DNA of 53,178 nucleotides from an uncultured Faecalibacterium sp. (GTDB lineage: Bacteria > Bacillota > Clostridia > Oscillospirales > Ruminococcaceae): NCBI GenBank assembly GCA_900772565.1, contig CAAHET010000048.1, positions 1-53,178 of the forward strand, written 5' to 3'. Within the stretch, counting starts at the first letter, position 1, and each line of letters opens with the position of its first letter. A model generated the notes under the pieces. It saw nothing but the letters and a program-made list of their open reading frames with translations, ran no database searches and was not told the origin of the DNA. A program made the translations under genes and the position numbers. Shown here piece by piece: positions 24,323-31,933 of the stretch.

Positions 24323-24351
24323 AGAATAACACAATTTGATCAATAATACAA
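24323..24351 (-). promoter_or_regulatory. Probable promoter of the cas5-cas8c-cas7-cas4-cas1-cas2 operon
   Basis: On the minus strand TTGTAT (24351-24346) and TATTCT (24328-24323) have a 17-base spacer. The start would be near 24316, leaving a 115-base leader to cas5. Weaker alternatives overlap the guide target itself: TATACA near 24308-24303, and TTGAAT-17-TATGTG from 24286. Confidence 0.62.
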
Positions 24352-24359
24352 GGGGAAAC

Positions 24360-24388
24360 TTGCAATTCAATGCTTTTTTTCGTATACT
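24360..24388 (+). promoter_or_regulatory. Promoter of the crRNA-like RNA
   Basis: TTGCAA (24360-24365) and TATACT (24383-24388) are 17 bases apart. The start is predicted at about 24395, exactly the first base of the degenerate repeat. It is back to back with the cas operon promoter. Confidence 0.78.
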
Positions 24389-24394
24389 GTTGCT

Positions 24395-24500
24395 GTCATC
24401 CGGTGTGCGCACTGTGATGTGGATAGAAATAATTAGTAGGTCATGGATGTATGACGAGGAAACGGCAGAGCGACAGATGCTTTGCCGTTTCCTCATTTAT
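24395..24500 (+). ncRNA. crRNA-like guide RNA with degenerate type I-C repeat (CreR/CreA-like)
   Basis: The element at 24395-24430 copies the repeat architecture. GTC is followed by a stem (ATC-CGGTG / CACTG-T-GAT, one bulged T, loop TGCG), then GTGGATAGAAAT, identical to the last 12 bases of the array repeat and covering the whole Cas5 handle. The stem sequence differs from the array repeat (GCCCTCC/GGAGGGC), but pairing is kept. A 25-base spacer-like part (24431-24455) follows, and a perfect 12-bp hairpin GAGGAAACGGCA / TGCCGTTTCCTC (24456-24494) with ATTTAT behaves as a terminator. The guide part matches a TTC-flanked site in the cas5 promoter region. The likely role is to lead Cascade to repress its own operon without cleavage (inference from known CreR/CreA RNAs). 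Confidence 0.82.
24456..24500 (+). terminator. Terminator-like hairpin of the crRNA-like RNA
   Basis: A perfect 12-bp stem (24456-24467 with 24483-24494) and a 15-base loop are followed by ATTTAT. The T run is weak on plus and absent on minus, so the plus direction is favoured. Confidence 0.65.
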
Positions 24501-24578
24501 CAAATGCTATATTACAACAAATAAAATACAATAAAAAGGACTTTTGAGCTTTATCTTTGCCTTATTTCAACTTTTTTG

Positions 24579-26741
24579 TCAGAAAAACAGGCCTTTTCCG
24601 GTTTCCACGTCCATGGAAAGCCCGGTCTTGGCATCGTACAGGGTGCTGTCGGTCAGGATGGCACTGCCGTTGGGCAGTGGTTCCAACGCTCCGGCAGATT
24701 CTAGCGCCTGAAACTGCTGGGCATAGCAGGCTACGCTGTAAGCGCCCAGCTTGCGGTAAAGTGCGCGGCTCACAGTTCCGCTGCGCAGCTGGTCGCAAAG
24801 GGCTTTGCCTTCGCCAACGGGCAGGTAAACGGTGCGGGTGGGTGCTTCGATCAGATGGAACTGCTCTGCCACCTGCGCAAACGGGAAAATGCAGCCCGAG
24901 ATCCCCTTGCGCAGGGCGTCCAGAATGCCGCTTGTGTCCAGTGCGGCCTCGCCCCGCGCAAAATACAGTTCCTTAAAATAAGCCCTGACCGCCTCCGGGC
25001 TGTCCAGCGCTGCGGTGCAGCTTGCTGCATACTGCATGGCGTGCACATTCTGGCGCAGCATCTGCGGGACGCCGCAGCCCTCCAGCTTAAAACGGTATAC
25101 CAGGCTCTCTTCCACGCTACGGCGTCCCTCCCGGTTGCAGCGCCCGGCGGTCTGTAAAAGGGAGTCCAACCCGCACTGCTCCCGGTATGCGGCGGGGAAA
25201 TCCACGTCCACACCGGCTTCGATCAGCGAGGTGGACACTACCCGGCAGGGCAGCCCCTCCCGCAGCCGCTGCCGGATCTCTGCCAGCTGGCGGCGGCGGT
25301 CTGCGGCGCACAATAGGGTGGTCAGGCAGTAGCTGCCCTCGGCAGGTAAGGCAGCGTACAATTCCTGTGCCGTTTTGCGCCGGTTCACCACGCACAGCAC
25401 CTGCGGCAGTGTGTAGAGCTGCGAAGTCAGCGCTTCCAGCGTCAGATCTCCGGCATCGCAAAGGGTGGTGCGGCGCAGGGTGCTGTATAAAGCGGCAGTG
25501 TCCGGCACGATCTCCTGCAAGGGCAGCTCCGGCGCAAACTGCCGGAAATAGGGCTCCAGTGCGGGCTGGGTGGCGGTGCATAACACGGCTGTGGTGTGGT
25601 AATGCCGCACCAGCTGCGCAATGGCGCTGACGCAGGGCAGCAGATAACTGACGGGCAGGGTCTGCGCTTCGTCAAAGATGATCACGCTGTCCGCAATGTT
25701 GTGCAGCTTGCGGCAGCGGCTGCTGCGGTTGGCGTACAGCGATTCAAAAAACTGCACCGCAGTGGTCACCACAACGGGTGCATCCCAGTTTTCGCTGGCC
25801 AGCAGCTGGCGGTACTGCGCCGGGGTCAGTTCTTCCTTTTCCAGACGCTTAAAATCTGCACAGGAGTAATCCGCCAGAACGTTTTCTGCACCCAGAAGGT
25901 CGGCAAAAACAGCGGCAGTCTGGTCGATGATGGACATATACGGAATCACGTAGATCACTCGTTTCATGCCCTGCGCTGCGGCCTGTTCCAGCGCAAAGGC
26001 AAGGGAGGCGAAGGTCTTGCCGCCGCCGGTGGGCACGGTAAGGGTATAGAGTCCCGGTGCGCCGTGGACACCTTTTTCCATGCAGGCCCGCAGCACGGCA
26101 TTGCGCTGGCAGCTTACCGGTGAGGTGCTCTGTGCCGCAAGATAGCCAGCCGCCTTGGCGCGCACCTTTTCCAGCAGAGAAGAAAGCGCGGTGCTGCTGC
26201 CCCGGGGCGCGGCCTGCCCATTCATAAAAGTTTCGGTGTCGATAAAATCCGCATCCACCAAGCAGGAGTAGAGCATCCGGGTGAAAAATGCAAAATCCAG
26301 CGGGTCGCGGTTTGCCCAGTCCGGCGGGGCGCTCTGGGGCAAGGTGACCTCACGCCAGCCATCGTAGGGCTTTACTTCTTTTTTCAGACGCCCGAACAGA
26401 GTGCCGTCAGCGGCATCGGTTGTCCTTCGGTTGCCGCCGTCCGGCAGACCGGTGTGGTGCCCGGCTACGGCAAAGGCCGCCTGAATGTGGGGTGAACAGC
26501 CCTTCATGGCTTCCTGTGCACCGGCGGTCGAGTGGTCGGTTGCCGTACCGCCCGCTAGTCTCTGCTGGAAAGCTGAACTGTATTTGCCAATGTCATGCAG
26601 CCATGCGGTGTATGCAGCCTCCTGCGCAGCGCCAAAGGGGGCGGCAAAAGCTCCGGCAAGGTGTGCTGTGCCGGAAAGGTGCTCGTAGACGGTCTGGGTG
26701 CGGGTGCCATCCTCGGAAATATGTGCAAGTGCTTTATCCAT
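24579..26741 (-). CDS. cas3: CRISPR-associated helicase/nuclease Cas3 (type I-C)
   Basis: This 720-residue effector nuclease is recruited by Cascade to unwind and degrade target DNA. The N-terminal HD nuclease domain carries WLHDIGKYSSAFQ (48-60) and VAGHHTGLPDGG (about 92-103). The SF2 helicase domain has Walker A VPTGGGKTF, DEAQ as motif II (in VIIFDEAQTLP), and motif VI TAGRCNREGR. Length is near the usual 720-800. GGAGGG sets the start. It has its own sigma-A promoter (26766-26794) and is separated by 377 bases from cas5. Confidence 0.96.
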   Translation of the reverse strand: MDKALAHISEDGTRTQTVYEHLSGTAHLAGAFAAPFGAAQEAAYTAWLHDIGKYSSAFQQRLAGGTATDHSTAGAQEAMKGCSPHIQAAFAVAGHHTGLPDGGNRRTTDAADGTLFGRLKKEVKPYDGWREVTLPQSAPPDWANRDPLDFAFFTRMLYSCLVDADFIDTETFMNGQAAPRGSSTALSSLLEKVRAKAAGYLAAQSTSPVSCQRNAVLRACMEKGVHGAPGLYTLTVPTGGGKTFASLAFALEQAAAQGMKRVIYVIPYMSIIDQTAAVFADLLGAENVLADYSCADFKRLEKEELTPAQYRQLLASENWDAPVVVTTAVQFFESLYANRSSRCRKLHNIADSVIIFDEAQTLPVSYLLPCVSAIAQLVRHYHTTAVLCTATQPALEPYFRQFAPELPLQEIVPDTAALYSTLRRTTLCDAGDLTLEALTSQLYTLPQVLCVVNRRKTAQELYAALPAEGSYCLTTLLCAADRRRQLAEIRQRLREGLPCRVVSTSLIEAGVDVDFPAAYREQCGLDSLLQTAGRCNREGRRSVEESLVYRFKLEGCGVPQMLRQNVHAMQYAASCTAALDSPEAVRAYFKELYFARGEAALDTSGILDALRKGISGCIFPFAQVAEQFHLIEAPTRTVYLPVGEGKALCDQLRSGTVSRALYRKLGAYSVACYAQQFQALESAGALEPLPNGSAILTDSTLYDAKTGLSMDVETGKGLFF

Positions 26742-26765
26742 ATTGAACCCTCCGTTTCTGGGTCA

Positions 26766-26794
26766 ACGATACAACGGCAGGGAATACCTGTCAA
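26766..26794 (-). promoter_or_regulatory. cas3 promoter
   Basis: On the minus strand TTGACA (26794-26789) and TATCGT (26771-26766) are 17 bases apart, 25 bases before the cas3 start. Confidence 0.78.
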
Positions 26795-26857
26795 GAATTG
26801 GCAGAAAGTTTGGCGGTTTACACAACCCGGGCAAGGGATTATCCGGCAGAACGCCCA

Positions 26858-26908
26858 TAAAAAAGCCGCCGCACTCTGCCCGGAAACTCCGGCGGCAGAA
26901 TGCGGCGG
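26858..26908 (-). terminator. Terminator of the YeaQ/GlsB-type gene
   Basis: On the minus strand CCGCCGCATTCTGCC pairs with GGGCAGAGTGCGGCGG (one G-T), followed by CTTTTTTAT. It insulates the cas3 promoter from the upstream gene. Confidence 0.85.
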
Positions 26909-26926
26909 TATATTGCGATAAAACGA

Positions 26927-27253
26927 TTACTTGGAAATCTTCTGCCCGATCCAGATGCAGATGCAGGCACCGACCACTGAGATAGCAAAGGAAGAAAAGC
27001 TGCCGGAAGCGTGGATGCCCAGCAGGCCGAACAGAAACTCGCCCACAAAGCTGCCCAGCACACCCATCAGGATGTTGCGGCCAAGGGAAGTTTCGGTGCC
27101 CATAAAGCGTCCGGCCAGATAGCCGGCCAGTGCACCCACCAGTACGCCCACAAAAAGGGAAGCCAGCACGCCCACCAGTGTTAGCAGGCCGGTCAGACAG
27201 CCCACCAGCACGCACAGCAGGGCAATGATGAGCAAAATGGTTAAAGTAATCAT
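26927..27253 (-). CDS. GlsB/YeaQ/YmgE-family stress membrane protein
   Basis: This 108-residue hydrophobic protein has three to four membrane segments, and the glycine-rich pattern RNILMGVLGSFVGEFLFGLLG (about 59-79) of the transglycosylase-associated family (PF04226). Members are small, stress-induced inner-membrane proteins of unknown mechanism. AAGGAGG precedes the start. It lies 20 bases after nth on the same strand and ends in a strong terminator. Confidence 0.82.
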   Translation of the reverse strand: MITLTILLIIALLCVLVGCLTGLLTLVGVLASLFVGVLVGALAGYLAGRFMGTETSLGRNILMGVLGSFVGEFLFGLLGIHASGSFSSFAISVVGACICIWIGQKISK

Positions 27254-27273
27254 AGGTTATACCTCCTTAAAAA

Positions 27274-27963
27274 TCACGGCTCTGCCTGCTGCCCGGCGGC
27301 TTCGCGGGCGGTGCGGCAGATGTCCTTCAAACAGCATTTTTCGCATTCCGGCTTGCGGGCGTTGCATACCGCGCGGCCGTGCATCACAAAGCGGTGGCAA
27401 AGGTCGCTGCCTTCCTCCGGCGGGATGATCTTCCACAGAGCCATCTCCACCTTCTGCGGCTCCTTGATGCCGTCCACAAGGCCGATTTTATTGCACAACC
27501 GGATGCAGTGGGTGTCGGTAACGATGGCGGGCTTGCCGAACACATCGCCCATGATCAGGTTTGCGCTCTTGCGCCCCACGCCGGGCAGGGCAAGCAATTC
27601 GTCAAAGGTGTCAGGCACCCGGCAGTCGTACTTGTCCCGCAGCATCCGCATACAGGCCGAGATATCCCGCGCCTTGGAGTGTCCCAGCCCGCAGGGCTTG
27701 ACGATGGCTTCAATGTCCTCCGGCTCGGCAGCAGCCAGCGCCGCCACACTGGGGTACTTTGCAAACAACTCCTCCACAACAATGTTCACCCGGGCATCCG
27801 TGCACTGGGCGGCCAGCCGCACGCTGACTAGCAGCTGCCATGCGTGGTCGTAGTCCAGCGTGCACCCTGCATCCGGGTATTCAGCCTTGAGACGCCGGAT
27901 GACCTCCAGCGCCAGCGCTTTTTTTGCGGTAAGGTCCTCCGGGGCCTTTTTTCGTACCGGCAT
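27274..27963 (-). CDS. nth: Endonuclease III (DNA glycosylase/AP lyase)
   Basis: This 229-residue base-excision repair enzyme removes oxidised pyrimidines and cuts at abasic sites. The helix-hairpin-helix LPGVGRKSANLI (about 114-125) carries the catalytic Lys, and TDTHCIRL holds the catalytic Asp. The C-terminal iron-sulphur cluster is CNARKPECEKCCLKDIC (spacing C-x6-C-x2-C-x5-C). AAAGGAGG supports the start at 27963. Transcription is divergent from rarA. Confidence 0.95.
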   Translation of the reverse strand: MPVRKKAPEDLTAKKALALEVIRRLKAEYPDAGCTLDYDHAWQLLVSVRLAAQCTDARVNIVVEELFAKYPSVAALAAAEPEDIEAIVKPCGLGHSKARDISACMRMLRDKYDCRVPDTFDELLALPGVGRKSANLIMGDVFGKPAIVTDTHCIRLCNKIGLVDGIKEPQKVEMALWKIIPPEEGSDLCHRFVMHGRAVCNARKPECEKCCLKDICRTAREAAGQQAEP

Positions 27964-27995
27964 GGGACAAACCTCCTTTAAAAGGGAATACCTGA

Positions 27996-28024
27996 ATCAT
28001 ACCATGTTTGACAGGATTTGTAAA
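27996..28024 (-). promoter_or_regulatory. nth promoter
   Basis: On the minus strand TTTACA (28024-28019) and TATGAT (28001-27996) are 17 bases apart. Confidence 0.75.
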
Positions 28025-28066
28025 TGTTTGCGGAGCATTATCTGAGAATGATTTTCAGAAAAGCCC

Positions 28067-28095
28067 TTGTTCTCCTTTTCTAAATGCGTTATACT
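28067..28095 (+). promoter_or_regulatory. rarA promoter
   Basis: TTGTTC (28067-28072) and TATACT (28090-28095) have a 17-base spacer, 40 bases upstream of the start codon. Confidence 0.75.
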
Positions 28096-28135
28096 ATATA
28101 AAAAGTGCCTTGCGGGCAGGGAAGGAGAAACCACC

Positions 28136-29410
28136 ATGAATGAACCACTTGCGCAGCGCCTACGCCCCAAAACGCTGGCGGATGTGTGCGGGCAGCAGCA
28201 TCTGCTGGCGCCGGGGCGGGTGTTCCGCCGTACCATCGAGAGCGGGCGCATCCCGAACATGATCTTTTACGGCCCCTCCGGCACCGGAAAGACCACGGTG
28301 GCACGCATTATTGCCGAGAACAGCGGCATGACCCTGCACAAGCTCAACGGCACCTCCTGCGGCACCGGGGATATCAAGGCGGTGCTCAAGGATATCGGCA
28401 CGCTGGCAGCGGCGGGCGGCATTTTGCTGTATCTGGACGAGATCCAGTACCTGAACAAAAAGCAGCAGCAGAGCCTTTTGGAATGTATCGAGGACGGCAG
28501 CGTCACCCTGATCGCTTCCACCACCGAGAACCCCTATTTTTACATCTATAACGCCCTGCTTTCCCGCTGCACCGTGTTTGAGTTCAAGCCCCTTGCCGCA
28601 GCGGACGTGGAGCGCGGGGTGCGCAATGCCGTGCAGCGCCTTTCCGAGGGGGAACAGGTGCCGGTGTGCATGGACGAGGACGCCTGTGCCTATCTGGCCG
28701 AAAGCGCCGGCGGCGATCTGCGCAAGGCGCTGGGCTGTCTGGATTTTGCAGTCACGGCAGCGCCGGTGGAAAACGGAGAAAAGCGCATTACTCTGGATAT
28801 GATCCGGCAGGTCACCCGCCGCACTGCCATGCGCTACGACCGGGAGGGCGATGACCACTACGACATCGTGTCCGCCTACCAGAAGTCCATGCGCGGCTCC
28901 GACCCGGACGCGGCGCTGCACTATCTGGCACGGCTGCTGGAAGCGGGAGACCTGCCCTCTGCCTGCCGCCGTCTGATGGTGTGCGCCTGCGAGGATGTGG
29001 GGCTTGCCTATCCGCAGATCATCCCCATCGTCAAGGCGGCGGTGGATGCCGCCAACATGGTGGGTCTGCCGGAAGCGCGTCTGCCGCTTGCGGACGCGGT
29101 CATTCTGGTAGCCACCAGCCCCAAATCCAACAGCGCCCACGATGCCATCAACGCAGCCATTGCGGATGTGCAGGCCGGGCGCACCGGCCCCATCCCGCGC
29201 CAGCTGCAAAACAAGCACTTTGACGGCGAGGATGCGCTGGTAAAGGGGCAAAACTACAAATATGCCCACAGCTACGCAAACCACTGGGTACAGCAGCAGT
29301 ACCTGCCGGATGTGCTGAAGGATACCAAATACTACACCTTTGGCGACAACAAGACCGAGCAGGCCGCCCGGGCGTACTGGGCAAAGATCAAAGGGGAAGA
29401 AAACGTCTGA
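28136..29410 (+). CDS. rarA: Replication-associated recombination protein A (MgsA/RarA AAA+ ATPase)
   Basis: This 424-residue clamp-loader-like AAA+ ATPase acts at stalled replication forks. The start MNEPLAQRLRPKTLADVCGQ is typical. Walker A is GPSGTGKTT (46-54), the Walker B region LLYLDEIQYLNKKQQ (about 98-112), and sensor 1 is STTEN. The C-terminal tetramerisation part includes KSMRGSDPDAALHYLARLLE. GGAAGGAGAAACC sets the ATG at 28136. A PerR/Fur gene follows after 24 bases and may be co-transcribed. Confidence 0.93.
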   Translation: MNEPLAQRLRPKTLADVCGQQHLLAPGRVFRRTIESGRIPNMIFYGPSGTGKTTVARIIAENSGMTLHKLNGTSCGTGDIKAVLKDIGTLAAAGGILLYLDEIQYLNKKQQQSLLECIEDGSVTLIASTTENPYFYIYNALLSRCTVFEFKPLAAADVERGVRNAVQRLSEGEQVPVCMDEDACAYLAESAGGDLRKALGCLDFAVTAAPVENGEKRITLDMIRQVTRRTAMRYDREGDDHYDIVSAYQKSMRGSDPDAALHYLARLLEAGDLPSACRRLMVCACEDVGLAYPQIIPIVKAAVDAANMVGLPEARLPLADAVILVATSPKSNSAHDAINAAIADVQAGRTGPIPRQLQNKHFDGEDALVKGQNYKYAHSYANHWVQQQYLPDVLKDTKYYTFGDNKTEQAARAYWAKIKGEENV

Positions 29411-29434
29411 ACCGTGTAAAAAAGGAGGATGGAT

Positions 29435-29839
29435 ATGCGCTACTCAAAACAGCGGGAGCTTGTCATGCAGACGGTGGAGCGGCTGTGCGACCACCCGACT
29501 GCGGAAGAGATCTACGATAAAGCCGCACAGGAGTGCCCGAACCTGAGCCTTGGCACCGTGTACCGCAACCTGAACAGTCTGGTGGAGGCCGGGCGGGTGC
29601 GCCGGGTGTCCATTCCCGGCAAGGCTGACCGTTTTGACCACACTCTGCCGTGGCACAGCCATTTGTACTGCACCGTCTGCGGCGGCGTGACCGATGCAGA
29701 TGTGGACGGAAAACAGGTGATGGAACTGGTCAAAAACCAGAAGGGCAGGGTGCAGGACTGCGCCGTGGTGCTGCTGGGCGTGTGCGAAGAGTGCTGCCGC
29801 AAGCAGGATGCAGAGGTTGCAGCGGCCAAACAGGCATAA
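29435..29839 (+). CDS. Fur-family regulator, PerR-like
   Basis: This 134-residue winged-helix metalloregulator has the DNA-binding part SLGTVYRNLNSLVEAG (38-53), a metal-ligand region DHTLPWHSHLYC with H74 and H76, and a structural zinc site from two CxxC pairs (C79/C82 and C117/C120). Features (Asp-containing metal site, short N-terminus) resemble PerR more than Fur or Zur, but this cannot be settled by eye. GGAGG, six bases before 29435, favours this start over the ATG at 29429. No adjacent target gene identifies its signal. Confidence 0.88.
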   Translation: MRYSKQRELVMQTVERLCDHPTAEEIYDKAAQECPNLSLGTVYRNLNSLVEAGRVRRVSIPGKADRFDHTLPWHSHLYCTVCGGVTDADVDGKQVMELVKNQKGRVQDCAVVLLGVCEECCRKQDAEVAAAKQA

Positions 29840-29856
29840 AATTTGCGTGTTTCCTC

Positions 29857-29885
29857 TTGCCCGCAGCGGCCAAACAGGGTATACT
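29857..29885 (+). promoter_or_regulatory. miaB promoter
   Basis: TTGCCC (29857-29862) and TATACT (29880-29885) are 17 bases apart, at the head of the miaB-ylbF-mutS-mutL-miaA cluster. Confidence 0.75.
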
Positions 29886-29957
29886 AAAGAGTGTCTTTTA
29901 TAAAATAGCAGAAAATAGAGTTTCGCCGCATGGGACTGCCCTGCCCGGCGGAGAAGG

Positions 29958-31349
29958 ATGGTTTTTTTGGAATACATTAACTTTGAACATAATACCGTTG
30001 CCGCCGAGCTGGTGCGGCAGACCTACGACACCCCGCCGCTGGCCTTTGTGCACAGCTACGGCTGTCAGCAGAACGTCAACGACGGCGAGCGCATCAAGGG
30101 CGTGCTGGTGGATATCGGCTACGGCCTGTGCGATAAGCCCGAGGACGCCGACCTGATCCTGTTCAACACCTGCGCCGTGCGCGAGCACGCCGAGCAGCGA
30201 GTGTTCGGCAACGTGGGCGCGCTGAAGGGGCTCAAGGAAAAAAAGCCCGGTCTCATCATCGGTCTGTGCGGCTGCATGGCCAACCAGAAGCACGTTGTGG
30301 AAAAGCTGCGCAAGAGCTACCCCTATGTGGATCTGGTGTTCGGCGTGGACGGCATCGACACCCTGCCGCAGCTGGTTGCCCAGAAGCTGCAAAAGCATAA
30401 GCGGGTGCTGCTGGACCCCGCCCAGCGTCCGGTCATCGTGGAGAATATCCCCATCCGGCGCGAGAGCGAGTTCCGCGCATGGCTGCCCATCATGTACGGC
30501 TGCGACAACTTCTGCACCTATTGCATCGTGCCCTACGTCCGCGGCCGCGAGAAGAGCCGCAAGCCCGGCGATATCCTTGCCGAGTTCCGCAGCCTTGTGG
30601 AAGCGGGCTATAAGGAGATCACCCTGCTGGGTCAGAACGTGAACAGCTACGGTAAGGGGCTGGAAGAGCAGATCGATTTCTCCGACCTGCTCAACCTGCT
30701 GTGCACCGTGCCCGGCGATTATCATATCCGCTTTATGACCAGCCACCCCAAGGACGCCAGCCATAAGCTCATTGATACCATCGCCGCCCAGCCGAAGCTG
30801 TGCAAGCACCTGCATCTGCCGGTGCAGTGCGGCTCCGACCGGCTTTTGCAGCAGATGAACCGCCACTACACGGTGGAGCAGTATCTGGAGCTCATCGACT
30901 ACGCCCGCAAGACTGTGCCCGGCATCACCTTCTCCAGCGATATCATCGTGGGCTTCCCCGGCGAGACCGAGGAGGACTTTGTAAAAACGCTGGAACTGGT
31001 GCGCAAGGTGGGCTATATGCAGCTGTTCACCTTTATCTACTCCAAGCGCACCGGCACCAAGGCTGCCGAAATGCCGGACCCCACCCCCCGCAAGGAAAAG
31101 ACCGACCGCATGACCCGCCTGCTGGCTACGCAGGACGAGATCGCCATGGCACTGGTCAAGGCACAGGTAGGGCAGACCGTCCGAGTACTGGTGGAAGGCT
31201 TTGGCCGCAACGAGGGCACCCTTTCCGGCCGGCTGGACAACAACCTGACCGTGGAGTTTGCCGCCGACCCGGCACTGCTGGGCAGCTACGCGACCGTACA
31301 TCTTACCGGTGCCCGCGCCACCGTGCTGCTGGGTGAAGTGGAAGCATAA
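29958..31349 (+). CDS. miaB: tRNA-2-methylthio-N6-dimethylallyladenosine synthase
   Basis: This 463-residue radical SAM methylthiotransferase modifies i6A37 in tRNAs, using the product of MiaA encoded downstream. The N-terminal UPF0004 domain carries cysteines in SYGCQQN, NTCAVREHAE and GLCGCMANQK. The radical SAM core is YGCDNFCTYCIVPYVRGREK (about 177-196), and a C-terminal TRAM domain ends the protein. The ATG at 29958 has a close ribosome binding site; a TTG at 29967 is better spaced from AAGG, so the true N-terminus may be three codons shorter. Confidence 0.94.
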   Translation: MVFLEYINFEHNTVAAELVRQTYDTPPLAFVHSYGCQQNVNDGERIKGVLVDIGYGLCDKPEDADLILFNTCAVREHAEQRVFGNVGALKGLKEKKPGLIIGLCGCMANQKHVVEKLRKSYPYVDLVFGVDGIDTLPQLVAQKLQKHKRVLLDPAQRPVIVENIPIRRESEFRAWLPIMYGCDNFCTYCIVPYVRGREKSRKPGDILAEFRSLVEAGYKEITLLGQNVNSYGKGLEEQIDFSDLLNLLCTVPGDYHIRFMTSHPKDASHKLIDTIAAQPKLCKHLHLPVQCGSDRLLQQMNRHYTVEQYLELIDYARKTVPGITFSSDIIVGFPGETEEDFVKTLELVRKVGYMQLFTFIYSKRTGTKAAEMPDPTPRKEKTDRMTRLLATQDEIAMALVKAQVGQTVRVLVEGFGRNEGTLSGRLDNNLTVEFAADPALLGSYATVHLTGARATVLLGEVEA

Positions 31350-31411
31350 AAACGTGATTCCGGGGCAAACTGCCCCAGAAAGAATAAAAACAAAACAAGG
31401 AGAACCCAATC

Positions 31412-31819
31412 ATGGATTGCATTGATCTTTTCAAGCGTGCCGCTATGGCACTGCAGACCGACCCCCGCTACGTCATTCTGGATCAGGCCCGCAAGGCAAA
31501 CGATAAGGATGAGGAACTGCAGAACCTGATCGGCGAGTTCAATCTGGCCCGCATGGATCTGAACAACGAGATCGGCAAGAACGAGCGCGACGACGCCCGC
31601 ATTGCTGAGCTGAACGAGAAGGTGAACAGCCTTTACGGCCAGATCATGGGCAACGAGGGCATGGTGGCATACAACGAGGCCAAGCGCGAGTGCGAGAACC
31701 TGGTCAACTATATCGACGCCATCATCAATACCGCCATGAACGGCGGCGACCCCATGACCGTGCAGGAGCCTTCTGCCTCCTGCACCGGCAGCTGCTCCAC
31801 CTGCGGCGGCTGCCACTGA
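31412..31819 (+). CDS. ylbF: YlbF/YmcA-family regulator with cysteine-rich tail
   Basis: This 135-residue helical protein of the YlbF/YmcA family has ALQTDPRYVILDQARKAN and EEVN-type helices through residue 110. In Bacillus, YlbF and YmcA form the YaaT-containing Y-complex that binds Fe-S clusters and supports RNase Y action, competence and sporulation signalling. The C-terminus ends in CTGSCSTCGGCH (residues 124-135), a likely metal or Fe-S ligand set. It lies between miaB and mutS, a conserved order in Clostridia. Confidence 0.85.
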   Translation: MDCIDLFKRAAMALQTDPRYVILDQARKANDKDEELQNLIGEFNLARMDLNNEIGKNERDDARIAELNEKVNSLYGQIMGNEGMVAYNEAKRECENLVNYIDAIINTAMNGGDPMTVQEPSASCTGSCSTCGGCH

Positions 31820-31831
31820 GCAAACTTTTTT

Positions 31832-31870
31832 GACCGGAACGCGGCTGTGCAACACAGACCGCGTTTTGTT
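31832..31870 (+). terminator. Hairpin terminator after ylbF
   Basis: AACGCGG-CTGTG pairs with CACAGACCGCGTT (one bulge), followed by TTGTTT. Confidence 0.7.
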
Positions 31871-31933
31871 TGCACCGGCGGTTACAGCCCGCAAACCGGC
31901 TGACGGAACCATACAAGGGAAAGAGGAAAAACC

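Larger units (their letters stand above)
24202..24578. other. cas5-cas3 intergenic regulatory region
   Basis: This 377-base gap is unusual for I-C loci, where cas3 and cas5 are often closer. It holds, from cas5 outward: the cas5 ribosome binding site; an 8-codon mini reading frame; a PAM-flanked site matching a guide; the operon promoter on minus; a divergent promoter on plus; a degenerate CRISPR repeat with a 25-base spacer-like segment; and a 12-bp hairpin. The rest up to the cas3 stop codon is AT-rich. Confidence 0.85.

Noticed and set aside
24419..24430. The pseudo-repeat as a leftover from a dead second CRISPR array.
   Set aside because: A decayed repeat would not be expected to keep stem pairing with changed sequence, have a promoter starting exactly at its first base, and carry a spacer matching a PAM-flanked site at the cas promoter.
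24336..24524. A 62-codon plus-strand frame in the cas5-cas3 gap.
   Set aside because: It spans the guide promoter, pseudo-repeat and hairpin; no ribosome binding site, and the RNA interpretation explains the bases better.
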